DNA of 64,000 nt, from the NCBI GenBank assembly GCA_001769275.1, contig MEOQ01000022.1:124001-188000 (forward strand), given 5' to 3'. Positions 50,191 to 57,554 of the stretch are shown piece after piece (positions within the stretch are counted from its first letter, which is position 1; every line of letters starts with the position of its first letter). Origin of the DNA: Bacteroidetes bacterium GWF2_43_63. GTDB taxonomy: Bacteria > Bacteroidota > Bacteroidia > Bacteroidales > DTU049. Both the position numbers and the translations under genes were made by a program. The notes under the pieces are model-generated. The model was given only the letters and a program-made list of their open reading frames with translations. It had not been told where the DNA came from and made no database searches.

Positions 50191-51270
50191 TTACGAATAC
50201 ACTTTCACATCGGCTTCGCCATTCAGATAGCAAACTCCATTAAAGGCCAGCGCCTGCATTTCGTCTTCGCCTGGATAAACAAATACCGGAGCGATGAAAG
50301 AAACATGTTCGCGGATCCATTCAACAAAACCTTTGTCGTAGGCAATTCCACCGGTGAGCAGAATGCCATCGACCTGACCTTTGAGAACCGCTGCTGCGGC
50401 TCCGATTTCTTTCGAAATCTGATAAGCCATGGCTTTGTAAATAAACGTTGCTTTCTGATCGCCGTCCTTCACCCGGTTTTCAACTTCCTGCGCGTCGTTG
50501 GTGTCAAGATAAGCTACTAATCCACCTTTTCCGGTAATCATTTTTTTGACTTCATCGAGCGTGTATTTTCCGCTGAAGCAAAGTTTCGCCAATGCACCAA
50601 CCGGAAGCGTGCCGCTGCGTTCAGGCGAGAACGGACCTTCACCGTCGAGGGCTTGATTCACATCGACTACCATTCCCTTGCGATGCGCACCAATGCTGAT
50701 TCCGCCACCAAGATGAACCACAATCAGATTTAATGAATTGTAATCTTTTTCCTGGGCTTTGGCGTGCGATTTCGCAATGGCTTTCTGATTCAGTGCGTGA
50801 AAAATGCTGATTCGTTCAAATTCGGGATGGCCCGAAATGCGCGCCAGATCCTGCAATTCGTCAACAACTACCGGGTCGGCAATAAAGGCTTTCGCATTTC
50901 CGATGGTTTTTGCGATATCATCGGCAATGAGCCCGCCCAGGTTGCTGGCATGCTGTCCAAGAACACCCACTTTCAGGTCGGCCTTCATGGCTTCGTTTAC
51001 TTCGTACACCCCTGACGGAATCGGCTTTACAAGGCCACCACGTCCAACAACAACTTTGATGGAAGCGATATCAATATCAGCGTCAGCTAATTCTTTCAGA
51101 ATGTTGTTTTTTCTGAATTCATACTGGTCCGTAATGGTCGCAAAAGGAGCGAGTTCTTCGGCCGAATGCTTCAGATTTTTCTGAAACAATTTGGTATTAT
51201 GAATATCAAAAACCGCAATTTTAGTTGATGTGGAGCCGGGATTGACTGCCAGTATCAGAGTTTGACTCAT
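50191..51270 (-). CDS. buk: Butyrate kinase
   Basis: 359 residues of the acetate/butyrate kinase (ASKHA) fold: LILAVNPGSTSTKIAVFD at the N-terminus, then VGRGGLVKPIPSGVYEVNEAM, IFHALNQKAIA, NLIVVHLGGGISIGAHRKGMVVDVNQALDGEGPFSPERSGTLP and the ATP-binding DGILLTGGIAYDK. It interconverts butyryl phosphate plus ADP and butyrate plus ATP. It follows ptb by 6 bp. The set is the classical butyrate-forming or butyrate-activating pair; branched acyl substrates are also possible. Confidence 0.96.
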   Translation of the reverse strand: MSQTLILAVNPGSTSTKIAVFDIHNTKLFQKNLKHSAEELAPFATITDQYEFRKNNILKELADADIDIASIKVVVGRGGLVKPIPSGVYEVNEAMKADLKVGVLGQHASNLGGLIADDIAKTIGNAKAFIADPVVVDELQDLARISGHPEFERISIFHALNQKAIAKSHAKAQEKDYNSLNLIVVHLGGGISIGAHRKGMVVDVNQALDGEGPFSPERSGTLPVGALAKLCFSGKYTLDEVKKMITGKGGLVAYLDTNDAQEVENRVKDGDQKATFIYKAMAYQISKEIGAAAAVLKGQVDGILLTGGIAYDKGFVEWIREHVSFIAPVFVYPGEDEMQALAFNGVCYLNGEADVKVYS

Positions 51271-51276
51271 AGAAAT

Positions 51277-52182
51277 TTATTTTGCAATTAAACAGGCAAG
51301 TGCGATGGAATAGGTTTTTGTTGCAGCGCTGTCGCCACGTGAAGTGAGGATGGCAGGACATTTGGCGCCCATAACCACGGCAGCGAGTTCACCTTTTGCC
51401 AGCTTGGTCGAAGCTTTAAAAAAGACATTACCTGATTCAATGTTAGGGAATACAAGACAGTCTGCTTCGCCGGCAACGGGGCTTACCAGTTTTTTGATTT
51501 GAACGCTTTCCGGATCAACAGCTACGTCCAGCGCAAGCGGTCCGTCAACGATACCACCTGTGATCTGTCCGCGGTCAGCCATTTTACTGATTATAGCGGC
51601 ATCGACGCAAGCGGGCATACCGGCCGACATTTGTTCGGTGGCAGCAATGAGAGCCACTTTTGGTTTTTCAACGCCAAGAGCCTGTGCTACTTTAATCACA
51701 TAATTGGTGATGGCAACTTTCTGATTGAGGTCTGGTGCAGGAATAATGGCAACATCACTAACAATAAGCAGTTTGGGATAGGTCGGTATTTCAATTACAG
51801 TTACATGTGTGAGAATACCTTTTGGAGGCAGTAATCCTTTTTCCTTGTCAAGGATGGCACGCATGTATTTATCGGTGCTGAGCGAGCCTTTCATCAGAAC
51901 GTCGGCTTCACCGGCATTGATTATTTCAACAGCTTTTTTCGCAGCCGCAATTTCGCCAGGTTCGTTGACGATTTTAAATTTGCCTGCATCAATCTTTTCT
52001 TTTTCACAAACTTCCCGAATGGTTTTTTCATCACCGACAAGAATCGGATCAATAATACCAAGATCGGTTGCAGCAGAAACTGCTTCGATGGTATGTGAGT
52101 CGGTTGCATTGGCAGCAACAAGACGTTTTTTCGGTTTGCCCTGCAGGGCGGTAATCATTTGTTCGAGCTTAGTTATACTCAT
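51277..52182 (-). CDS. ptb: Phosphate butyryltransferase
   Basis: 301 residues of the phosphate acetyl/butyryltransferase family: RLVAANATDSHTIEAVSAATDLGIIDPILVGDE, DVLMKGSLSTDKYMRAILDKEKGLL, THVTVIEIP, LIVSDVAIIPAPDLNQKVAI, and the late ADCLVFPNIESGNVFFKASTKL. The KG-L-TD and SD-A--- P elements distinguish Ptb from the larger Pta. It transfers butyryl between CoA and phosphate, coupled to Buk. Translation starts after a perfect AGGAGG (52187-52192), unusual in this phylum. No crotonyl-CoA pathway genes are in the window. Confidence 0.95.
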   Translation of the reverse strand: MSITKLEQMITALQGKPKKRLVAANATDSHTIEAVSAATDLGIIDPILVGDEKTIREVCEKEKIDAGKFKIVNEPGEIAAAKKAVEIINAGEADVLMKGSLSTDKYMRAILDKEKGLLPPKGILTHVTVIEIPTYPKLLIVSDVAIIPAPDLNQKVAITNYVIKVAQALGVEKPKVALIAATEQMSAGMPACVDAAIISKMADRGQITGGIVDGPLALDVAVDPESVQIKKLVSPVAGEADCLVFPNIESGNVFFKASTKLAKGELAAVVMGAKCPAILTSRGDSAATKTYSIALACLIAK

Positions 52183-52186
52183 TTTT

Positions 52187-52192
52187 CCTCCT
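52187..52192 (-). promoter_or_regulatory. Strong Shine-Dalgarno before ptb
   Basis: CCTCCT on the plus strand, i.e. AGGAGG on the coding strand, 4 bp upstream of the ptb ATG. The same sequence and spacing occurs before nqrC. Confidence 0.7.
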
Positions 52193-52281
52193 GAAATTTT
52201 GATTTATTATTAGGCGACTAAGGTATAAAAAATTGCGCAGCAGCTGAAAAAAAAGTCAGGTGCCTGACACAATTTTTTCAC

Positions 52282-52289
52282 TAAGTTTG
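52282..52289 (+). promoter_or_regulatory. -7 box for the MORN-type protein (TAAGTTTG)
   Basis: TAAGTTTG, 27 bp before the ATG at 52317. It supports that start over the open frame beginning at 52260. Confidence 0.5.
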
Positions 52290-52316
52290 CATTTTACATT
52301 TATCAAATCTCGAACT

Positions 52317-54098
52317 ATGCAAAGGATTCTTTTGATTGTCGCTTTCTTTCTGTTGTCTGATGCAATTATTGCTCAGATTCCTTATTCCGAAAAATTCCCG
52401 AATGGCAATGTGCGAGTTAAAGGTCGCATGCTGACTGATAGTACAAGAATTGGCATCTGGAAATTCTTTTATGAAACAGGCGAATTGAAAGCTGAAGGCG
52501 AATACAGCAAAGGAAATGAGATCGGGGTTTGGAAGTTCTATTACCCAAACGGGGAACTCTGGAAAGAAGAAGCTAAAATTGATGGTGAAGTGAAGGCGTA
52601 TTACAATTACCCAGACTCCCTTGAATTTAAAGGTCTGATGAAAAACGGCAAAATGCATGGTGCCTGGATATATTGGTGGGAAAACGGCAACAAGCAAAGC
52701 GAGCAGTTTTACAACGAAGGCGTTAGAACCGCTCAGTGGAAATTTTGGTATGAGGACGGCAAAGAATGGAAGATAATAAGTATGGAAAACGGCCCTGTGA
52801 CTATATTTGACACAACAGGGCAAAAGTTCGAAGAGTGGATGGTAGCCGATGGTAAGATGGACGGAATGTATCGGAAATACGACTTCTTTGGTACCGTACT
52901 CGAAGAATCCATGTATAAAAACGATCTGCACGACGGACAATACAAACTCTTTCATGGCAATGGCAGGCCAGCCGTTGACGGGCAGTATCTGGCAGGTGAA
53001 AAGTCTGGTGTCTGGAAGTATTATTACACCGGCGGCGCAAAATGGAAAGTCGTGGAAGCTCAGAATGGGCCTTGCACCTCATGGTACGAAACCGGTGAGA
53101 AATGGGAGGTCTGGACTCATAAAAATAGTTTGAATGAAGGTTTGTATTCAGCCTGGTTTCTCAACGGCAAAAAGAAGGAAGAAACATATTATAAAAATGG
53201 TTTGCGTGAGGGCATCAGCTACCTGTGGCATGACAACGGCAACAAAAGTTTTGAAGGTGCTTTTCTGAATGATTCGCTCAACAGCTATTGCCGCTGGTGG
53301 TATGCCGATGGCAAGATGGAAATGGAAGGCAATCTAAAAATGGATAAGCACGATAGTATCTGGAAGTTTTATTATCCATCAGGAAAACTGGGAAGTACCG
53401 GAAATTTCGTCAACGACCTGCAACACGGCAATTGGACATATTTCTACGAAACGGGTGAGAAATGGCGTCAGGGGAATTACGAAAACGGCATGCGCTCTGG
53501 CAATTGGACAGCATGGTTTGAGTCCGGAGCTATTCAACGCGAAGGCAATTTTGTAGCCGATAAAGAAGACGGTCACTGGATCAGCTGGTTCGAAAACGGC
53601 AATATCGAAAATGAAGGATATTTCGATATGTCTGTGATGGATGGTGAATGGAAAGGGAATTATCAAAACGGCAATCTTCGCTACGAAACCGCCTACAAAA
53701 AAGGGGTGAAGGATGGCCATGATGTTTTTTACCGGCAGAACGGAATTAAATTGTATGATGCCACATATTCCAAAGGAATGAAAAATGGCTTCTGCACCGA
53801 ATATGGTGAGACCGGCAAACCGGTTGAAGAGGGCTTTTACTCTATGAATATCAAAACCGGCAAATGGACTTTTTACGATAAATACGGTTCAAAAATCCGC
53901 GAACAGATGTTCCGCAACGGACGTCCTGACGGGAAAATCACGGAATTTTTCGCCAACGGGAAAGTGGCTTCCACAGGCACGTATGACGACACCAAGCGGG
54001 TAGGTCAGTGGACATATTTTGATGAAGAAGGCAAGCCGATTTACAAAGTGACTTTCGACAGCGAAGGCAAAAAAATCAAGGAGTGGCGCCCGGAATAA
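52317..54098 (+). CDS. Long MORN/YwqK-type repeat protein
   Basis: Start at ATG 52317 (MQRILLIVAFFLLSDAIIAQ, signal peptide), 593 residues. The whole mature protein is built from about two dozen units of roughly 23 residues of the form GxWKFYYxxGxLxxExxYxxGxxxG, for example TGELKAEGEYSKGNEIGVWKFYY and SGAIQREGNFVADKEDGHWISWFENG. These are MORN-like / YwqK-type hairpin repeats. Many annotation pipelines call this family YwqK antitoxins, but nothing here suggests a toxin partner: the protein is secreted and monocistronic. Probably a surface or periplasmic beta-solenoid with unknown ligand. Confidence 0.85.
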   Translation: MQRILLIVAFFLLSDAIIAQIPYSEKFPNGNVRVKGRMLTDSTRIGIWKFFYETGELKAEGEYSKGNEIGVWKFYYPNGELWKEEAKIDGEVKAYYNYPDSLEFKGLMKNGKMHGAWIYWWENGNKQSEQFYNEGVRTAQWKFWYEDGKEWKIISMENGPVTIFDTTGQKFEEWMVADGKMDGMYRKYDFFGTVLEESMYKNDLHDGQYKLFHGNGRPAVDGQYLAGEKSGVWKYYYTGGAKWKVVEAQNGPCTSWYETGEKWEVWTHKNSLNEGLYSAWFLNGKKKEETYYKNGLREGISYLWHDNGNKSFEGAFLNDSLNSYCRWWYADGKMEMEGNLKMDKHDSIWKFYYPSGKLGSTGNFVNDLQHGNWTYFYETGEKWRQGNYENGMRSGNWTAWFESGAIQREGNFVADKEDGHWISWFENGNIENEGYFDMSVMDGEWKGNYQNGNLRYETAYKKGVKDGHDVFYRQNGIKLYDATYSKGMKNGFCTEYGETGKPVEEGFYSMNIKTGKWTFYDKYGSKIREQMFRNGRPDGKITEFFANGKVASTGTYDDTKRVGQWTYFDEEGKPIYKVTFDSEGKKIKEWRPE

Positions 54099-54104
54099 TC
54101 AACG

Positions 54105-54136
54105 GTCTTCGAAGGGTTTCGAACTCTTCGAGGGCT
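54105..54136. repeat. Palindromic repeat C3 (degenerate)
   Basis: TCTTCGAAGGGTTTCGAAC and its imperfect complement, 6 bp after the stop of the MORN-type gene. Same family as 9941-9979 and 37762-37794. Like C1, it follows a stop codon directly. Confidence 0.7.
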
Positions 54137-54141
54137 TGAAT

Positions 54142-54621
54142 TTAATCAAAAGCATTTGATTTAATTTGCCGGTCTTCGATCCGGCGATGCATTTCCTGAA
54201 ATTCCATTTCAGAAAGAATATGTCTGAATTCATCCAGCTGTTTGCCTGTAAGCAGCGTAAGCAGCGTGATTCCAGGGATGCGTTTTATCTCCTGCATCCA
54301 TTTATTCACTTCAGCTTCTTCGGGCGATTCGCTGAATACAACAAAATAATCGATGGTAGAAAGCGTAGGAAAAAGCTGAACGTTTTCGTTCCGGTTATTC
54401 AGAAACAATATCTCAGCGTGTTCCGGACAACGGAAAACTGCGTAATCAAAATGCTGTTTTAGTTTTTTGTGAGGCCAGTTGAAAGGCATGTCCTGCGAAA
54501 AATGCACATCAAGATGATTGTTTAAATGCCAGATGAACCGGTAGTCGCGCATGGGCGCACAAACAGCAATTACACTGATTTCAGCGTAAGGCAATACATC
54601 AAGCTTTAACTTTGCGGCCAT
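54142..54621 (-). CDS. IPExxxVDY-family protein
   Basis: 159 residues, no signal peptide. It has the layout of the small Bacteroidota IPExxxVDY family: an N-terminal DYRFIWHLNNHLDVHF, the central FRCPEHAEILFLNNRN, and the naming motif as FPTLSTIDYFVVFSE, where FPT-STIDY replaces IPE-xxVDY. The family has no known function. Its start overlaps the end of tatC by 23 bp, an arrangement that suggests translational coupling to the Tat export genes. Confidence 0.75.
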   Translation of the reverse strand: MAAKLKLDVLPYAEISVIAVCAPMRDYRFIWHLNNHLDVHFSQDMPFNWPHKKLKQHFDYAVFRCPEHAEILFLNNRNENVQLFPTLSTIDYFVVFSESPEEAEVNKWMQEIKRIPGITLLTLLTGKQLDEFRHILSEMEFQEMHRRIEDRQIKSNAFD

Positions 54622-55408
54622 GGCGTTTTTCTTTTCTGGCTACCGACAGAATACTGATTTCGAACAGCAAATATAATGGAATTGCAACAATGGTCATCGT
54701 AAAAGGATCGGTCGAAGGGGTGATAATGGCAGAAAGGATGAGACCTGCAACAACAGCATGCTTTCTGTATTTGCGAAGTAAAGAAGCGCTCACCAGGCCG
54801 ATCCGGCTAAGCACAATCAGCAGCACCGGCAGTTCAAACAACAGCCCGGTCAGAAAAAGTGTACTATTGAAAACACTCATATATGAACTCAGCGATATGG
54901 TGTTGCTTACTTTGTCGCTGACTTCGTAATTTCCAAGAAATAAAACGCTCAGTGGTGTAATTACAAAATACGCAAACGCGCATCCAATCAGGAAAAGGAA
55001 TACAATCACAACAGCGTTTCGGGCTATTATTTTTCGTTCGTTGGCAAACAGAGCGGGTTTGATAAAGAGCCAGAGCTGAAAGACAAGAAAAGGCAGCGTC
55101 AAAATGCCGGCAGCCAGTGCCGAAATGGATATATGAGCCGTGAATTGGCCGGCCAGTTTGATGTTGATGAGTTTGAAGTCCAGTACTATTTTCTCCGCAC
55201 CACTGATTCCGAAATATTCGGCCAGCGCCGAAAACCAGCGATAGGTAATGAAATCAGGTTCCAGCAGTCTGAACAGAAATTGATCGAACAATATTTCGCG
55301 AAACGAAAAGGCAGCAATGAACAATACGAAAAACACAAGAATGCTGCGAATCACATACTTTCGCAACTCATGCAGATGATCCCAGAAACTGAGGTCTTCA
55401 TCTTCCAT
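54599..55408 (-). CDS. tatC: Sec-independent (Tat) translocase subunit TatC
   Basis: 269 residues. It opens SFWDHLHELRKYVIRSILVFF, the cytoplasmic LxELRxR motif recognised by twin-arginine signal peptides. Six helices follow, with FQLWLFIKPALFANERKI (the conserved FxxxGL / KPGL region, here KPAL) and FELPVLLIVLSRIGLVSASLLRKYRKHAVV. With TatA it forms the twin-arginine protein translocase in the inner membrane. The gene is 13 bp downstream of tatA. The insertion with PDFITYRWFSALAEYFGI in the first periplasmic loop is common in Bacteroidota. Confidence 0.96.
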   Translation of the reverse strand: MEDEDLSFWDHLHELRKYVIRSILVFFVLFIAAFSFREILFDQFLFRLLEPDFITYRWFSALAEYFGISGAEKIVLDFKLINIKLAGQFTAHISISALAAGILTLPFLVFQLWLFIKPALFANERKIIARNAVVIVFLFLIGCAFAYFVITPLSVLFLGNYEVSDKVSNTISLSSYMSVFNSTLFLTGLLFELPVLLIVLSRIGLVSASLLRKYRKHAVVAGLILSAIITPSTDPFTMTIVAIPLYLLFEISILSVARKEKRHGRKVKA

Positions 55409-55421
55409 TTCTTGCGGAGTC

Positions 55422-55610
55422 TCAGTCCTGTTTTTTCTGTTCGTCTTCGTTCACTCCTCTGGAGGCGTCTTTGAATTCACGCACACCGCGGCCCAGGCCA
55501 CGCATGAGCTCGGGGATTTTCTTTCCACCGAAAAGCAGCAGGACCACGAGCACAATTACAATTATCTCGGTGGTTCCCAACATTCCCATTTCATTCAGAA
55601 TAATATTCAT
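55422..55610 (-). CDS. tatA: Sec-independent (Tat) translocase subunit TatA
   Basis: 62 residues: a short N-terminus, one membrane helix ([24 protein letters not shown]) with the FGxKKIPEL hinge typical of TatA/E, then an amphipathic helix [17 protein letters not shown] and a charged tail. TatA polymerises to form the Tat pore. Two internal Met residues could serve as alternative starts, of which the first gives the usual length. First gene of the tatA-tatC-IPExxxVDY operon. Confidence 0.95.
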   Translation of the reverse strand: MNIILNEMGMLGTTEIIVIVLVVLLLFGGKKIPELMRGLGRGVREFKDASRGVNEDEQKKQD

Positions 55611-55691
55611 GACGCATTGACTTTGAATACAAACTTACGAAAATTATAGAATCAAATTTCGCAGATGCTGAAATCAATTGAAAATAGTTTA

Positions 55692-55731
55692 TTCTTCAGG
55701 CCAACCTCTCTGCGTCGCAGGATGCGACCTG
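55692..55731. repeat. 40-bp direct repeat, left copy
   Basis: The 40 bases starting TTCTTCAGGCCAACCTCTCT are identical to 55971-56010. They contain a hairpin GCGTCGCA gga TGCGAC. A divergent copy is found at 41460-41516. Here it is followed by a further hairpin TCACGAT agcc ATCGTGA. Confidence 0.9.
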
Positions 55732-55770
55732 TCACGATAGCCATCGTGAGCGTTGGGTTCACTTAGAGAC

Positions 55771-55959
55771 TGTCGAAAAACAGCTCATTGTTACGACATT
55801 CAACCGTTCCGGCTACCAATAGAGATTTAATACTGAAATTTTTGCCGGAACATGGAACCGTCGTAGCAACAGCAAAAACAACGGTTCCATGTCCTTCAGC
55901 TCCTGTGTCGCTTTCGGACGGTGGAATGTTGTTTTTTGCTGAAAATGAAATTTTAGACA
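55771..55959 (+). repeat. Type-A structured repeat, copy 4
   Basis: 189 bp; the ends have diverged to ACTGTCGAAAA and TTTTAGACAGT but still pair in GAGACTGTC / GACAGTTTC. Both long stems are present, with one mismatch in the outer one (ACATTCAACCGT). It lies between the two copies of the 40-bp direct repeat. Confidence 0.88.
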
Positions 55960-55970
55960 GTTTCTTAGTT

Positions 55971-56010
55971 TTCTTCAGGCCAACCTCTCTGCGTCGCAGG
56001 ATGCGACCTG
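55971..56010. repeat. 40-bp direct repeat, right copy
   Basis: Identical to 55692-55731, 11 bp after type-A copy 4. It is followed by AGTGCGTTGGCTCTGGCAGC and further GC-rich palindromic sequence up to about 56110. From 56110 to 56183 nothing is seen. Confidence 0.9.
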
Positions 56011-56187
56011 AGTGCGTTGGCTCTGGCAGCATTTCCACAACGCAGAGAGCTCGTTTCACGAGGCTCCCGATAATTATCGGGACAGGTTGTGGAAATCCGA
56101 TAATTGCTGTCAACCTGTTTTTGTTAGCTTATAAAATGGAATTCAAAGAAAGCGTCCAGCGCAAATTGGTTTTGGGGAAAATAAAAA

Positions 56188-56209
56188 AACCCGCCTCAAA
56201 GGACGGGTT
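56188..56209 (-). terminator. rpsT terminator
   Basis: AACCCG / CGGGTT stem with inner CC/GG pairing, followed on the minus strand by seven T residues, 18 bp past the rpsT stop. Confidence 0.8.
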
Positions 56210-56226
56210 CAGTAAGATTGCTGAAA

Positions 56227-56478
56227 TTACATTGCGTTGACTTTCTTGGTCAGCTTTGATTTCAGGTTGGAAGCTTTATTCTTGTGAATAATGCCTCGCT
56301 TGGCATTTTTGTCGATCAGTGAGAGAATTGGGCTCAGTTTCTGGGCAGCATCCGATTTCTCGGTCAGTGCTCTGAAAATGCGAATAGCATTACGCATGGT
56401 TTTGCTGTAATAACGATTGTACACCCTTTTGCTGTTGTTGGTGCGAATTCTCTTTAATGATGACTTATGGTTTGCCAT
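56227..56478 (-). CDS. rpsT: 30S ribosomal protein S20
   Basis: 83 residues, highly basic and helical: MANHKSSLKRIRTNNSKRVYNRYYSKTMRNAIRIFRAL, then LSLIDKNAKRGIIHKNKASNLKSKLTKKV. This is the standard S20 pattern, with the AKRGIIHKNKAxxxKSxL signature. It binds 16S rRNA in the small subunit. It lies 17 bp downstream of tRNA-Glu on the same strand, so both may share a primary transcript. Confidence 0.97.
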   Translation of the reverse strand: MANHKSSLKRIRTNNSKRVYNRYYSKTMRNAIRIFRALTEKSDAAQKLSPILSLIDKNAKRGIIHKNKASNLKSKLTKKVNAM

Positions 56479-56495
56479 AATCTTTTTAATTTTTG

Positions 56496-56570
56496 TAGTC
56501 CGTAGGGGATTCGAACCCCTGATTTCTAGGATGAAAACCTAGCGTCCTAGGCCGACTAGACGAACGGACC
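56496..56570 (-). tRNA. tRNA-Glu (anticodon TTC)
   Basis: The reverse complement folds as a full cloverleaf. The acceptor stem is GGTCCGT with ACGGACT, the anticodon stem CTAGG/CCTAG encloses the loop TTTTCAT with anticodon TTC, and the T arm AGGGG TTCGAAT CCCCT is perfect. Discriminator base A; CCA is not encoded. 75 nt. Confidence 0.95.
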
Positions 56571-56633
56571 GGTTGTTTTGGGACTGCAAAATTACAATAT
56601 TTTTTGAATCCACAAATATTTTTCGAAAAAAAA

Positions 56634-57329
56634 TTAAAAAATATTTCCTTCTTCAGCCTGAAACCTGAACCCGAGTTTTTTGCTGGTCTTCAGTTGCATC
56701 TGATCTACAGCGCTTTCAAAGTCCATCACATTAACTTCCTGGACAAGTTCGAATGGCGGCATAGGCAGATCGAAATTAAGCGTATAGAGTAAAGAGGCCA
56801 TCAAAGTCTGCCTTATTTTGGAAGAACTGATGCGGTCGCTTTCAAAACTTACACCGACAAGATTCATTTCGCGGCGCCCTTCAATAAAGAAATGATTATC
56901 CTTATTGATAAAAATCCGGCCAATCAACACTCCCGAGTCGTTCATTCGCTTGTATTTGAAGGAGTCAGACAGAAAATTATAAATATGTATAATGCCGCAG
57001 TAGCGTCTTTCGTCGTCCGACCGTAAATAGTGGGTCCTCATTTCTTCATGGTGGGTTCCAATATCAAAGACATTGCTGTGCATGAAGAAAACCAGCACAT
57101 CACCAGCAAATCGCAGTTCAAATTCAAATTCTCCTTTATTCTCAAATTCAAGCGGAATAACACGCTTACGGTTGGCCATATTGTTGCGCAGATCCTTTAC
57201 GATAAATTCAGACTCGGCCTTCAGCATATTCAATGCTGTAAGTGTGTTGGTATAAATATCCTGTTTCAGATTTGCTTTGGCCTCAAGCAGGCGGGCCAGC
57301 TTCTTCATTCTGCTCAGTTCTGCCGACAT
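56634..57329 (-). CDS. Conserved Bacteroidota protein of unknown function
   Basis: Start at 57329 (MSAELSRMKKLARLLEAKANLKQ) preferred over 57350; 231 residues, no signal peptide. An N-terminal helical part carries charged residues. The body has FEFENKGEFEFELRFAGDVLVFFMHSNVFDI, HYLRSDDERRYCGIIHIYNFLSDSFKYKR and GRIFINKDNHFFIEGRREMN, and the C-terminal helix contains VMDFESAVDQMQLKTSKKLGFRFQAEEG. I recognise this as a conserved hypothetical of the phylum but know no function. Possibly a nucleotide- or envelope-stress-related cytoplasmic protein, which is speculation. Confidence 0.75.
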   Translation of the reverse strand: MSAELSRMKKLARLLEAKANLKQDIYTNTLTALNMLKAESEFIVKDLRNNMANRKRVIPLEFENKGEFEFELRFAGDVLVFFMHSNVFDIGTHHEEMRTHYLRSDDERRYCGIIHIYNFLSDSFKYKRMNDSGVLIGRIFINKDNHFFIEGRREMNLVGVSFESDRISSSKIRQTLMASLLYTLNFDLPMPPFELVQEVNVMDFESAVDQMQLKTSKKLGFRFQAEEGNIF

Positions 57330-57522
57330 AGTGTTCGTTAGTTTATACAAATGTAGATAAAAAGTACAAAGTTTGAAACTTTTAAGGGCGGATCAAAAAT
57401 ATTATTATTCATGCTGGCCTGATGCAATCAGCCTTGTCGTGTGTAAAAACACTGTTCTTATCTAAACCATTGTTAATTGCACGTGACTGATTGCGACTGT
57501 ATTTTAATTTAATGAATAATAT

Positions 57523-57530
57523 TACCTTTG
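57523..57530 (+). promoter_or_regulatory. -7 box for the oxoamine synthase gene (TACCTTTG)
   Basis: TACCTTTG, 24 bp before the GTG start at 57555. The gap 57351-57522 shows nothing else. Confidence 0.5.
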
Positions 57531-57554
57531 CAGAAATTTTTAAACTGAATTACC

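Noticed and set aside
52317-54098. MORN-type protein as a YwqK antitoxin of a toxin-antitoxin pair
   Set aside because: It has a signal peptide, is monocistronic, and no toxin-like gene adjoins it.
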